This document shows positions 25,214-33,567 of a stretch of DNA of 53,962 bases, piece after piece. The notes under the pieces were generated by a model that did no database searches, was not told where the DNA came from, and was given only the letters and a program-made list of their open reading frames with translations. Origin of the DNA: Bacillota bacterium (GTDB lineage: Bacteria > Bacillota > Clostridia > Acetivibrionales > DSM-1351); assembly GCA_023412275.1 (NCBI GenBank), contig JAEYNY010000157.1:1-53962 (forward strand), given 5' to 3'. Position 1 is the stretch's first letter; every line of letters starts with the position of its first letter. The translations under genes were made by a program, and so were the position numbers.

Positions 25214-27256
25214 TTATAGTTTATCAAGTGTTTTCAGCTCTGATGTTATACTGTTTTGAGATGTTGACAGATATTCCATAGAAGCAAGAAGATTTTCTAT
25301 TGTAGCCTGTAGCTCTTCACTGCTTGCAGCATTAGACTCAATAGCTTGATTAACCACTTCTACAACCTCTTCCACTGTTTTCTCATTTTGTCTGAGAAGT
25401 TCCACATTGTTTGTAACCTCTTCAACCTGCTCTCTTGACTTGATAGTAAAATCAATCAGTCCTTTTAATGCAATCTTTGCCGAGTCAATTTCAGACTTGC
25501 TGTCATTTATAACAATAATCTGCTTTTCATTACCCTCGGTTGTAGATTGTATGTCCTTCTTGATATTACCTAATATTTCTACTATCCTACTAGTTGCTTC
25601 TGAGCTGTCATTTGCCAGCTTTCTTATTTGCTCGGCAACCACCGCAAAGCCCCTTCCTGCTTCACCTGCTCTTGCAGCCTCTATCGCTGCATTAAGTGCC
25701 AGCAGATTTGTTTGTGATGTCACGCTGTTTATAAACTCAACAATTCCGCTTATTTCGTTTGAACTGTTAATGAGCTGTTTTATACTTTCGTGACTGCTTA
25801 TAACTTCAGTTTCAACTCTTTCCATGGCATTTGTTATTTTACTCAGGCCCTCATCACTTGTATTTACATACTCATGAGTCTTGTTGGACATATCCTTAAG
25901 GGATTGTGTAGCACTGTTTACGTTATTCAAGGTATTTATCATAGTGCCCATAACCTTTGTTATCTCGTCAACATGCTTCATTTCCTTCTCGTTATTAGCT
26001 GCCATTTCTCCTGAAGCCTCAGAAATCTGTTTTATAGTTTCAAATGCATGGTTCATGTTTTTACTGTACTCTTGTTGCAAGCCTGATACATTACCAATAC
26101 TGGTCTTAATGGTTTTAATGATTTCCTCATAGCCTTTTGTAACAACATTTATGCCATCCTGAATTTCGTTAAGTTCGGCCTCCTTAACATTAACTTTTTC
26201 CATTATATTGGTTTTACTCTTACCCATTGATTTCAGGACATTTGCAAATTTATTTAAGGATTTTAGTATAAACCTCAGGTATTGGAAAAGCATGAATAGG
26301 AAGAATAATAGTACGAGGAATGAAATTAGTGCGTAAAGTATAAGATTTTTACTGACATTTTTTTCAGTAGAATTCAGACTCGTTTTCGCAAGGCTTACAC
26401 TACTGTAGTAGATTGTGGTATCTAGTTTAACGTGCATTACATATCTGATTTCGCTTCCAAATTTGACAGGAGCAAAAATATCACCGTTTTGACCGTTAAT
26501 GTTAATTATGGCTTTTCCGTCTTTAAATACTTGCTTTACAAAATTATTCTCGACTTTTTTGCCTTTAGGCCATTCTGCCTTGATTCCCTGCTTAAGGTTC
26601 TGTGTCAGGGCAATTCCCGCACTGTCAACTATCTGAATAGAGTTAATTCCGTTGGTATTGCTATTGTCAACATACATGCTTAGTGCCTTTTCTACAACAC
26701 CGGATTCACATGCAGTTTCAATAATACCTTTATTACCGCTTCTAGGTATAGCAGTAAATTTGAATATTTGTCCGGTTTCTTCTTTAACTTTCAAAGTAGA
26801 CGGTAATACCTGAGCTTTTCCTGTGACAAGGTCTTTATATCCCTCCCATATGGAAAACAACGATAATCCTTTTGAGGCTTTTTCGGTTGAAGCTATAAAT
26901 ATACCATTTGGGTCTGTCAGATACAGATCACTCATTCCCAGCTTCTTGCGAATTGCATCAAGATCACTGTCAGTGAGTGTTTTTTGAGAATCAATTTCTT
27001 GCAGTGCATACGCAGCGTTGAGCATTGATTCATCAACCTGATTTTCTATTGATTCTATGCTCAAGCTTATTTGACTTGTTATGTTTTCTAATTGACCTTT
27101 TACCTTTTGATTTGCATCTTTATTTAAAGTATTTGTGAGACTATTGAAGTTATCCTCTAATATGCCGTTTGATATATCAAGAAACACAATGGCCCCGATC
27201 AAATAAGTTATGATTAGTGCTGAAAATATAATGTATATTTTTGATTTTATTTTCAT
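25214..27256 (-). CDS. Methyl-accepting chemotaxis protein
   Basis: The 680-residue transmembrane receptor has membrane helix 1 at about 7-27, an extracytoplasmic sensor of about 275 residues that resembles a dCache-type domain, membrane helix 2 at about 304-324, a HAMP-like linker and a long coiled-coil signalling domain (about 400-680). The conserved hairpin tip is seen as NLLALNAAIEAARAGEAGRG followed by FAVVAEQIRKLA. It would signal to CheA/CheW for motility. The ligand is unknown. The start is supported by a GGGGGG run about ten bases upstream. It is monocistronic, with its own terminator. Confidence 0.9.
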   Translation of the reverse strand: MKIKSKIYIIFSALIITYLIGAIVFLDISNGILEDNFNSLTNTLNKDANQKVKGQLENITSQISLSIESIENQVDESMLNAAYALQEIDSQKTLTDSDLDAIRKKLGMSDLYLTDPNGIFIASTEKASKGLSLFSIWEGYKDLVTGKAQVLPSTLKVKEETGQIFKFTAIPRSGNKGIIETACESGVVEKALSMYVDNSNTNGINSIQIVDSAGIALTQNLKQGIKAEWPKGKKVENNFVKQVFKDGKAIININGQNGDIFAPVKFGSEIRYVMHVKLDTTIYYSSVSLAKTSLNSTEKNVSKNLILYALISFLVLLFFLFMLFQYLRFILKSLNKFANVLKSMGKSKTNIMEKVNVKEAELNEIQDGINVVTKGYEEIIKTIKTSIGNVSGLQQEYSKNMNHAFETIKQISEASGEMAANNEKEMKHVDEITKVMGTMINTLNNVNSATQSLKDMSNKTHEYVNTSDEGLSKITNAMERVETEVISSHESIKQLINSSNEISGIVEFINSVTSQTNLLALNAAIEAARAGEAGRGFAVVAEQIRKLANDSSEATSRIVEILGNIKKDIQSTTEGNEKQIIVINDSKSEIDSAKIALKGLIDFTIKSREQVEEVTNNVELLRQNEKTVEEVVEVVNQAIESNAASSEELQATIENLLASMEYLSTSQNSITSELKTLDKL

Positions 27257-27761
27257 TTTTTAGTACACGCCCCCCTAATTAAGTTTAAAAATACTGTACT
27301 CAAAACTCTTACCTAAATAGATTATTCCAAACCTCCTATCCTTGGTGTTCTTTTAAAACTTTATAAAATTTTAATACATCATATTGCAATTAATATAAAG
27401 TTGTACTGTGTTGCTCTTTAAAAGCTGTGAACATAAGGCATTTAAATAATCTTATCTGATGAAACATTCTGTTCTATGTCTACCTGAGCTTGTACAAGTT
27501 CTTTTATGCTTATAAGGTATGTCTAAAATCAAGACATTTGGCTTTTGTACTATAATAAAACAAAAAAAGTATTTATTTGATATTTCTAATTACATTTTTT
27601 TGAAAAGTTTATAATAAATTAAATTTTTGCCAAACTAATGAATTATTTGCCATTTAATGTTTATATTGTAAATGATTTTTAAATTAAAATCAAGTTATTC
27701 AATTATATATTCCAAATTTATCGTTAACTATAAAAATAAAGAAGAACCATTTGGCTCTTCT
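27257..27761. other. AT-rich intergenic region
   Basis: These 505 bases separate the chemotaxis receptor from the small winged-helix-like gene. The left part must hold the receptor's promoter, but I could not pick a convincing -35/-10 or flagellar-type promoter. The right end holds a terminator (27735-27764). No ORF, RNA gene or repeat was recognised. Confidence 0.5.
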
Positions 27762-27764
27762 TTA
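27735..27764 (-). terminator. Terminator overlapping the stop of the winged-helix-like gene
   Basis: AAAGAAGAACC (27738-27748) pairs with GGCTCTTCTTT (27753-27763). On the minus strand ATTTTTA follows. The stem includes the stop codon of the gene. Confidence 0.65.
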
Positions 27765-28127
27765 GGAGTTCTTTAAATATTCTTTTCCAAGGTAACTAAT
27801 CATAATTAACCTATTATCAATACCTTCTATAAGTTTTTGAAATTTCATGACTGCCAATATTTTAAGAACTTCGTTTTTATCATTTTCTCCCATAACCTCA
27901 TAAATCTCATTTAAGGTAACCTTATCCTTTTCAGAGAGAAAACGCAGCAGTTTTATCCTTTTGTTTTCAACGTTTACGGATTCCTTCCACTTTTCTATTA
28001 AATCTTCTTTGTTTTTCTCCCAGTATTCATTACCCATCATTTGCCTTGTTTTGTTTTCCAGATCTTCAAATTTACACGGTTTAAGCTCCCAAGGCTTTTC
28101 CGGGTATGTTTCGTTTATTTGCTCCAC
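27762..28127 (-). CDS. Small winged-helix-like protein, function unknown
   Basis: The 121-residue protein appears to start at GTG. Its C-terminal half (about 55-118) alternates helices and short strands in a winged-helix pattern: KRIKLLRFLSEKDKVTLNEI, then VLKILAVMKFQKLIEG and MISYLGKEYL. The N-terminal half is charged, with WELKPCKFEDLENKTRQMMG. I do not recognise the family. It could be a MarR/ArsR-like regulator or a partner of the adjacent divergent TetR system; that link is only by position. Confidence 0.55.
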   Translation of the reverse strand: MEQINETYPEKPWELKPCKFEDLENKTRQMMGNEYWEKNKEDLIEKWKESVNVENKRIKLLRFLSEKDKVTLNEIYEVMGENDKNEVLKILAVMKFQKLIEGIDNRLIMISYLGKEYLKNS

Positions 28128-28261
28128 TTATGTTCTCATCCCCTTTCTACTACAGATATTCTATGTATTAAAATGAATTTCCTGCAATAGAAATAGTTAT
28201 ACATCTTTATTAAGAATTATTTTTGTGCAATTTTAAACTTTTATTTTTTTCTGCCAGATGT

Positions 28262-28282
28262 TATAATATGAACATCGTTCAT
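28262..28282 (+). promoter_or_regulatory. TetR promoter -10 and operator 1
   Basis: A perfect TATAAT (28262-28267) is followed directly by the inverted repeat ATGAAC-ATC-GTTCAT (28268-28282). The repeat sits at the likely transcription start and just before the Shine-Dalgarno of the tetR-type gene. The -35 is weak. The same TGAAC-nnn-GTTCA repeat recurs before the MFS gene. Confidence 0.65.
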
Positions 28283-28297
28283 ATAAAAGGTGATTAT

Positions 28298-28828
28298 GTG
28301 CCAAAGATAATTGAAAATATAAAGGAAAACTTGATATTGGAAGGCAGAAAAACTCTTATTGAAAAGAGCTACAAGGAAATGAACATACGGGATATTGCTA
28401 AAAATTGCGATATCGGTATAGGTACCTTTTACAACTACTTTGAAAACAAAGAAAAGTTTGTCCATGAAATTTTTATGGACGACTGGAGAAAGATTATAGG
28501 ATTGTCGGAAAGCCTTAAATCATTAAAGGTACCCCTAAAGGATAAAATCAGAGAGATATACATTTATCTCGATGGCTTTGTAGATAAGTATCTTTCCATT
28601 TTCTACGAAATTTCAATGCTCAAAGGCTACAGTCCTGAAAGGGACGATGATATGAAAGAACTTTATACCATGGTTGAAGGAATTTTAAATATTGAAAAAG
28701 CAAACGGAACAATAAAATCTTTGCTGACACCACACAGTTTGTCTCATTTTATTGTCTCAAACCTGATGTACCTGAGCAAAACTAAGTATATAACTTTTGA
28801 TGAATTGTATAGTCATATGAATATTTAA
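28298..28828 (+). CDS. TetR/AcrR-family repressor
   Basis: The GTG at 28298 behind AAAGG TGA is the best start, giving 176 residues (M-PKIIENIKENLILEG). A longer reading would run through the promoter and operator. The N-terminal HTH (about 29-50) reads MNIRDIAKNCDIGIGTFYNY followed by FENKEKF, typical of TetR. The rest is an all-helical ligand and dimer domain. It lies just upstream of an EmrB/QacA-type exporter and should repress both itself and the pump through the two matching inverted repeats. Confidence 0.85.
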   Translation: MPKIIENIKENLILEGRKTLIEKSYKEMNIRDIAKNCDIGIGTFYNYFENKEKFVHEIFMDDWRKIIGLSESLKSLKVPLKDKIREIYIYLDGFVDKYLSIFYEISMLKGYSPERDDDMKELYTMVEGILNIEKANGTIKSLLTPHSLSHFIVSNLMYLSKTKYITFDELYSHMNI

Positions 28829-28846
28829 AATTTTTTTAATATTAAG

Positions 28847-28859
28847 TGAACAATGTTCA
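28847..28859 (+). promoter_or_regulatory. Predicted TetR operator 2 upstream of the MFS gene
   Basis: TGAAC-AAT-GTTCA repeats the 13-bp core of operator 1. It lies between the tetR-type stop and the AAAGGAG Shine-Dalgarno of the MFS gene. Only the 3-bp spacer differs. Confidence 0.65.
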
Positions 28860-28873
28860 GAAAGGAGAAAAAA

Positions 28874-30655
28874 ATGAATACAATTAATACTAAGAACGAT
28901 AATAAGAAAAGAATTGTTGTACTGGCGATTTTTTTGTTGGGTATTTTTATGGGGGCTATAGACAGCGGTATTGTCTCCCCTGCAAGAACTGTAATTAAAA
29001 ACAGCTTTGGTATCAGTGAGTCTTTAAGTGTCTGGATGGTTACCATTTACACTTTGGCATATGCCGTAGCTATGCCGATAGTTAGCAAACTCTCAGACAG
29101 GTATGGACGTAAGAAAGTCTATCTGACTAGCATAATTATTTTTGCGGTTGGTTCCTTTCTCTGCGGTATATCCAATTTTTACGGGAACTTCACATTTTTT
29201 CTTATAGCAAGAGTTATTCAGGCTATCGGCGGTGGAGGAATTATGCCTATAGCAAATGCATTTATAGGAAACAGCTTCCCCCCCGAGAAAAGAGGAACTG
29301 CACTGGGTTTTGTTGGAGGAGTTTATGGTATTGCCACAATTCTGGGCCCTACTATGGGTTCATCCATTCTTGATATTGCAGGAGTTAACCATTGGGGCTG
29401 GATATTCTTTATTAACCTTCCTATAAGCTTGTTGATTCTGGCATTAAGCTACAATCTAAAAGAGAACCTTGGCGAGGATAATAAGAAAATGGATTTAAAG
29501 GGCAGTCTGGTACTGAGTATTATGATATTAAGCCTTATGTATGCCCTTACCAACTTGAACTACTTCAATTTTACTGAAAGTATAAAGGATTTACATGTTT
29601 ATCCTTTCCTTATTTTATTTGTTATCTGTTTGCCTTTGTTTATTCTTATAGAATCAAAAGCTGATGACCCTATTTTAAACTTGAGATATTTCAAAGAGCG
29701 TCAGATACTTTTAACTCTAATTCTGGGCTTTATTACAGGTGTTGGCCTTATGGCAGTTGTTTTCATCCCTCAATTCGCTGAAAACATTCTAAAGATTAAG
29801 ACCGGTAACGGAGGATATCTGGTTACATTGATGTCGGTTTTTGCAGGAATCAGTGCACCTCTTGGAGGGAAATTTATTGATAAATACTCTGCAAAGCTGG
29901 TAACAGTTCTGGGTATGATTTGCACAGCTTTCGGAACTTTCTTCCTGGCATTTTTTACAACTGCTCACCCAAGCTTTGTTTCAATAATGATCGGACTGGT
30001 TTTTGTAGGTTTTGGTATGGGCTTTACCATGGGAACTCCCCTCAATTACCTTATGTTGTCATTTGTCGGTGAAAGAGAATCAGCTTCAGCATTGTCTACC
30101 CTGTCTTTGATAAGGTCAATCGGAGTAGCTGTTTCTCCGAATATTATGATTAACTTTATAGCTGAAGCCGGTAAGAGCGTTCAGAGTAAAGTAATGGCAG
30201 TAATGCCTGAACAGTCTGCACCTACGTTCCCAGGTTCACAGTATGTGTCAGGATACTTTGACATGTCCAAGATGACAAGTGGAGGCGGTGTTTCAAGCAA
30301 TGCCATAGAGAAACTTAAATCAGCAGATGTTACTAATGTTGTAGATGTTCTGAAAGATTTTTCTTCAAATATGCTTGATAAAGTAATACCAACTATCAAG
30401 GATAAGATACTTGGAGCAATGTCAGCAGCACCAAAAGGAGCTGCATCTCAAATCAATCTGGATAAAATTTTCAGTGATTGGAAGCTGGATTATCTTAATA
30501 AGATTGAAAGCGCAAGAGCAACTATTGAAAATACATTTCAGACTGCAATAAGTGCGGGCTACAGAAATATGTTTATAACCGCAGGTGTTATTGCTGTTGT
30601 AGGTCTGGTTGCAGCACTGCTTCTCAAAAATAAAAAGAAAACCATATCCCAATAA
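28874..30655 (+). CDS. MFS multidrug exporter, DHA2 (EmrB/QacA) type
   Basis: The ATG at 28874 follows AAAGGAG; a longer start would lie inside the operator. The 593-residue protein has about 14 predicted membrane helices and the motif A-like loop KLSDRYGRKK near 75-85. It carries an insertion of about 125 mostly helical residues before the last helix (roughly from MPEQSAPTFPG to KIESARATIENTF), which should lie outside the membrane. By family knowledge it is a proton-driven drug exporter. It forms a regulator-pump unit with the preceding gene and ends at a strong terminator. Confidence 0.85.
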   Translation: MNTINTKNDNKKRIVVLAIFLLGIFMGAIDSGIVSPARTVIKNSFGISESLSVWMVTIYTLAYAVAMPIVSKLSDRYGRKKVYLTSIIIFAVGSFLCGISNFYGNFTFFLIARVIQAIGGGGIMPIANAFIGNSFPPEKRGTALGFVGGVYGIATILGPTMGSSILDIAGVNHWGWIFFINLPISLLILALSYNLKENLGEDNKKMDLKGSLVLSIMILSLMYALTNLNYFNFTESIKDLHVYPFLILFVICLPLFILIESKADDPILNLRYFKERQILLTLILGFITGVGLMAVVFIPQFAENILKIKTGNGGYLVTLMSVFAGISAPLGGKFIDKYSAKLVTVLGMICTAFGTFFLAFFTTAHPSFVSIMIGLVFVGFGMGFTMGTPLNYLMLSFVGERESASALSTLSLIRSIGVAVSPNIMINFIAEAGKSVQSKVMAVMPEQSAPTFPGSQYVSGYFDMSKMTSGGGVSSNAIEKLKSADVTNVVDVLKDFSSNMLDKVIPTIKDKILGAMSAAPKGAASQINLDKIFSDWKLDYLNKIESARATIENTFQTAISAGYRNMFITAGVIAVVGLVAALLLKNKKKTISQ

Positions 30656-30660
30656 AGTAT

Positions 30661-30702
30661 AACACAACAAAAGCCGCACATTGTGCGGCTTTTGTTGTGT
30701 TT
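30661..30702. terminator. Strong bidirectional terminator between convergent genes
   Basis: AACACAACAAAAGCCGCAC (30661-30679) pairs with GTGCGGCTTTTGTTGTGTT (30684-30702), a near-perfect 19-bp stem with a 4-base loop. It serves the MFS gene on the plus strand and can stop the secreted-protein gene on the minus strand. Confidence 0.9.
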
Positions 30703-30713
30703 GTGAAAAATTA

Positions 30714-33548
30714 TCAAGGCTTTACCTTTACTATGATTTTATAGTAGCTTACTTTGGATTTATCTTCTGAGGTTACTTTTAGTATAAAAAAGTCATTGTT
30801 TGCTATTGGGGTGCTTGCATACGCTTCATCTGTTTCAAAGTTTTGTGTGGAAGCTCCTTCTGCATACTTAACTGCTTTTATTTCTGCTTCTGCATAAGTT
30901 CCTCTGAATAATGTAATATATGATCCGGCATTAGTAATATCTGTCGCTGCCGTACCAGTCAGCTCTGTTGTCCCGGCTGTTATGCCTTCTATTGTAGATG
31001 CAGGGGTACCGACATTATAATAACCTATGGGATTCCCTTTTATTGTTGACATATAGTCTAATTTAGCCTCACTGCCTGCTACCAGTCCGGGGGTGGTTAC
31101 CTCTGCTCTGTATGGTGCTGACATATTTCCTTCTTCATTAACGGCCACTGCCCATACGTTGTAGGTCTTCGAATACCATGGAAGATTATCTATTATAATT
31201 CTCTCTTCTACATTAGCCGTTATGGGTATATTACCCGAAGCTAATCCGGTCCCGCCTTTTCCGTTTTTACCTGCCAATACCTGCTCCTTTGTTGGAGTCG
31301 GGTCGTAATAACCAACTTCTCCTGTAACTACATAGTATACCCTTCCTGATTGATTGGCTTTTACAACCAACTCAACCTTCTTTGTGCCGGCTGCCTGTAT
31401 AGGCCCGGCCTCAGGATAGTATCCCATGCTAGGCACTGATCCCTCAACAGTTACGGCAACTTTGTAGTAACTTATTGTAACATTATCCTCTGCTGTTACT
31501 TTAACTAAAAAGAAATCATTATTTTTTATAGTCTGGTTTGAATACGCTAAATCCTTTTCAAAGTTTGCCGTTGAGGCTCCATTTGCATACTTAACTGCCT
31601 TCACCTTGGATTTTGGGTCGTTGGGCTTAAATGAGGTTATATACAATCCTGCATTAGAAGTATCAGCAGCCTTGGTCGCACTTATAGTTATCCTCCCCTG
31701 TGCTACAAAATTTTGATCAGTATTTGGAATTCCCAGATCACTTATTGCAACACCTTTTATTGTTGAGGCTGTACTTAACGTTGTACTGCTGATTGGCGAT
31801 AACTTTATGATTTCGTTTGATAATGGTGATGGGGCTATCGCATCCAGAATAAGTAAATTGTTTCCCTTTGCCGTTACTTTATATGTATATTTGCCTGGTC
31901 CCGCTGCAGCTATTGATGGCCCGAAATTAAATCCCGCCACTGCATTTTCAGCAGCCACAGTTACAGGCATTACCCATGCCTTTCCGTCCCTGTAGGCCTG
32001 TACGGAATAGCTAACGGCATGTGGTACTTGGGTCCACTTTGCCACATCTCCGTCCCAATTAAGTCCTTCACTTACTGTGGAAAGTTGAATTACCGTCTGT
32101 TCAGATGAGTGAGTTGACCATGGTCCGTCAGTATACGAAATACCGTCTCCTTTTGCCATTACCGTTACGTTATAGTTTCCTTCCCCTGCTGCTCTCATAG
32201 CTGCTAAAAAGTTGTAAGAGGTTGTTCCGGATGTCAAATTTATAGGTGAGCCTACTTCCCCACAATCACTATATAATTGTACAACATAACCTGATTCATT
32301 TGTAAGATCATCCCATCTGGCTGTTCCAGTCTCATCTAATGTTACATTTGTCACCTGTGGCAGTCTGTAAGATAATAGTGGGGATTTTACTACGATTTTA
32401 TAATTGTTTACTGTAGAGCCATCCTCTGATGTCACCTTAATTATGAAAAAGTCATTGTTTGTTACGGGCTCATTTGCATAGTCCGGGTCTGTTTCAAAAT
32501 TTACCGTAGACGCTCCGTTTGCATACTTGACTACCTTAACATCAGCTTCTGCATAGGTTCCTCTAAGAGATGTTATATAAGGCCAGATATTTGTCTCATC
32601 AATTGCCTGAGCCATTGTTAGTTCTGTTGTTCCGGCTGTTATTCCTGCAATTGTGGAAGATGGTGTTCCGGTATTATAATAACCGATTGTGTTTCCCTTT
32701 ATTGTAGACATGTAGTCCAATTTTGCTTCGCTGCCGGCAGTTTCTCCGGGGGTTCTGATATCCGTCCTGTATTGTACAGTAGTATTACCAATTGAATCCA
32801 CAGCCACTAACCAGATGTCGTATGTAGTAGAATATTCCGGGAGATTGTCTATTATAATACTCTTTTCTTTGTTGGCTGTTATAGCTGTATTGCCCCAGGC
32901 ATAAGCCGGGTCACCATATCCGTCTTTTCCTGCCATTATCTGCCCAACTGTGGGTTTTGGAGCATATTTACTTACTATATAGTATACCATCCCCGAATCG
33001 TCAGCCTTCACAATTACCTCAGCTTTCTTTGTTCCTGCGGCTTGTATCTGGCCTCCCATGGGATAGTATCCCAGTTGGGGTGCTTGTGCGTCAACTGTCA
33101 CTATTATTTTGTAGTATCTTATTTGTGTATTGTATGATGATGTTACCTTTACTACAAAAAAGTCATTATCTGATATAGGCTCATTTGAATATGCTGCATC
33201 TGTTTCAAAATAGTGTGTCCATGTTCCAGCTTTATACTTGACTGCCTTTACCTTTGCCCCGGGAGCATTCTGAGCAAATTGTGTAATGAACGCTCCTGCA
33301 TTAGATGTGTCTGCTGCCTGTATCCCATTCAGCAGCACTTTCCCGGGCGTAACAGAACCTTCCAGTGACCCCGATGGGATTCCCAAGTCTGTTATTGTAA
33401 CCCCTTTTATTGTTGACGACGGACTCAATGTGGCGTCATTTCCGGGATCACCGTCAGCATATAGATTTACCTGCAAGCACAGGCTTAGAATCGCTACGGT
33501 TAGAATAACTAAACAAATACGTTTAACCAAATTAATTTTCTTTCTCAA
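30714..33548 (-). CDS. Secreted multi-domain beta-sandwich protein with internal duplication
   Basis: I set the start at a TTG (33548) seven bases after GGGAGG, giving about 944 residues. A signal peptide (about 1-31, RICLVILTVAILSLCLQVN) precedes the mature part. The layout is unit A (about 45-155), an FN3-like unit B (about 156-270) and a second A-type unit (about 275-388). Two FN3-like domains (about 395-585) follow, and then the same A-B-A order repeats (595-942). A-type units share STIKG and the NNDFF(x)(x)KVTSED strand. No dockerin, S-layer or catalytic motif is seen. It follows a dockerin protein by 19 bases and is likely co-transcribed. The function is unknown; a cell-surface or matrix-binding role is possible. 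Confidence 0.7.
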   Translation of the reverse strand: MRKKINLVKRICLVILTVAILSLCLQVNLYADGDPGNDATLSPSSTIKGVTITDLGIPSGSLEGSVTPGKVLLNGIQAADTSNAGAFITQFAQNAPGAKVKAVKYKAGTWTHYFETDAAYSNEPISDNDFFVVKVTSSYNTQIRYYKIIVTVDAQAPQLGYYPMGGQIQAAGTKKAEVIVKADDSGMVYYIVSKYAPKPTVGQIMAGKDGYGDPAYAWGNTAITANKEKSIIIDNLPEYSTTYDIWLVAVDSIGNTTVQYRTDIRTPGETAGSEAKLDYMSTIKGNTIGYYNTGTPSSTIAGITAGTTELTMAQAIDETNIWPYITSLRGTYAEADVKVVKYANGASTVNFETDPDYANEPVTNNDFFIIKVTSEDGSTVNNYKIVVKSPLLSYRLPQVTNVTLDETGTARWDDLTNESGYVVQLYSDCGEVGSPINLTSGTTSYNFLAAMRAAGEGNYNVTVMAKGDGISYTDGPWSTHSSEQTVIQLSTVSEGLNWDGDVAKWTQVPHAVSYSVQAYRDGKAWVMPVTVAAENAVAGFNFGPSIAAAGPGKYTYKVTAKGNNLLILDAIAPSPLSNEIIKLSPISSTTLSTASTIKGVAISDLGIPNTDQNFVAQGRITISATKAADTSNAGLYITSFKPNDPKSKVKAVKYANGASTANFEKDLAYSNQTIKNNDFFLVKVTAEDNVTISYYKVAVTVEGSVPSMGYYPEAGPIQAAGTKKVELVVKANQSGRVYYVVTGEVGYYDPTPTKEQVLAGKNGKGGTGLASGNIPITANVEERIIIDNLPWYSKTYNVWAVAVNEEGNMSAPYRAEVTTPGLVAGSEAKLDYMSTIKGNPIGYYNVGTPASTIEGITAGTTELTGTAATDITNAGSYITLFRGTYAEAEIKAVKYAEGASTQNFETDEAYASTPIANNDFFILKVTSEDKSKVSYYKIIVKVKP
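30720..31766 (-). repeat. Large intragenic duplication, second copy
   Basis: Encodes the C-terminal A-B-A block of the secreted protein. It is homologous along its length to 32385-33416, with shared protein motifs AADTSNAG, QAAGTKK, ITAN and GSEAKLDYMSTIKGN. Confidence 0.65.
32385..33416 (-). repeat. Large intragenic duplication, first copy
   Basis: Encodes the N-terminal A-B-A block of the secreted protein. The partner copy is 30720-31766, with two FN3-like domains between them. Confidence 0.65.
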
Positions 33549-33567
33549 TTCTATACCTCCCATACCT

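Noticed and set aside
27257..27761. c-di-GMP riboswitch or flagellar-type promoter upstream of the chemotaxis receptor
   Set aside because: Neither the conserved riboswitch core nor a convincing TAAA/GCCGATAA pair was found by eye.
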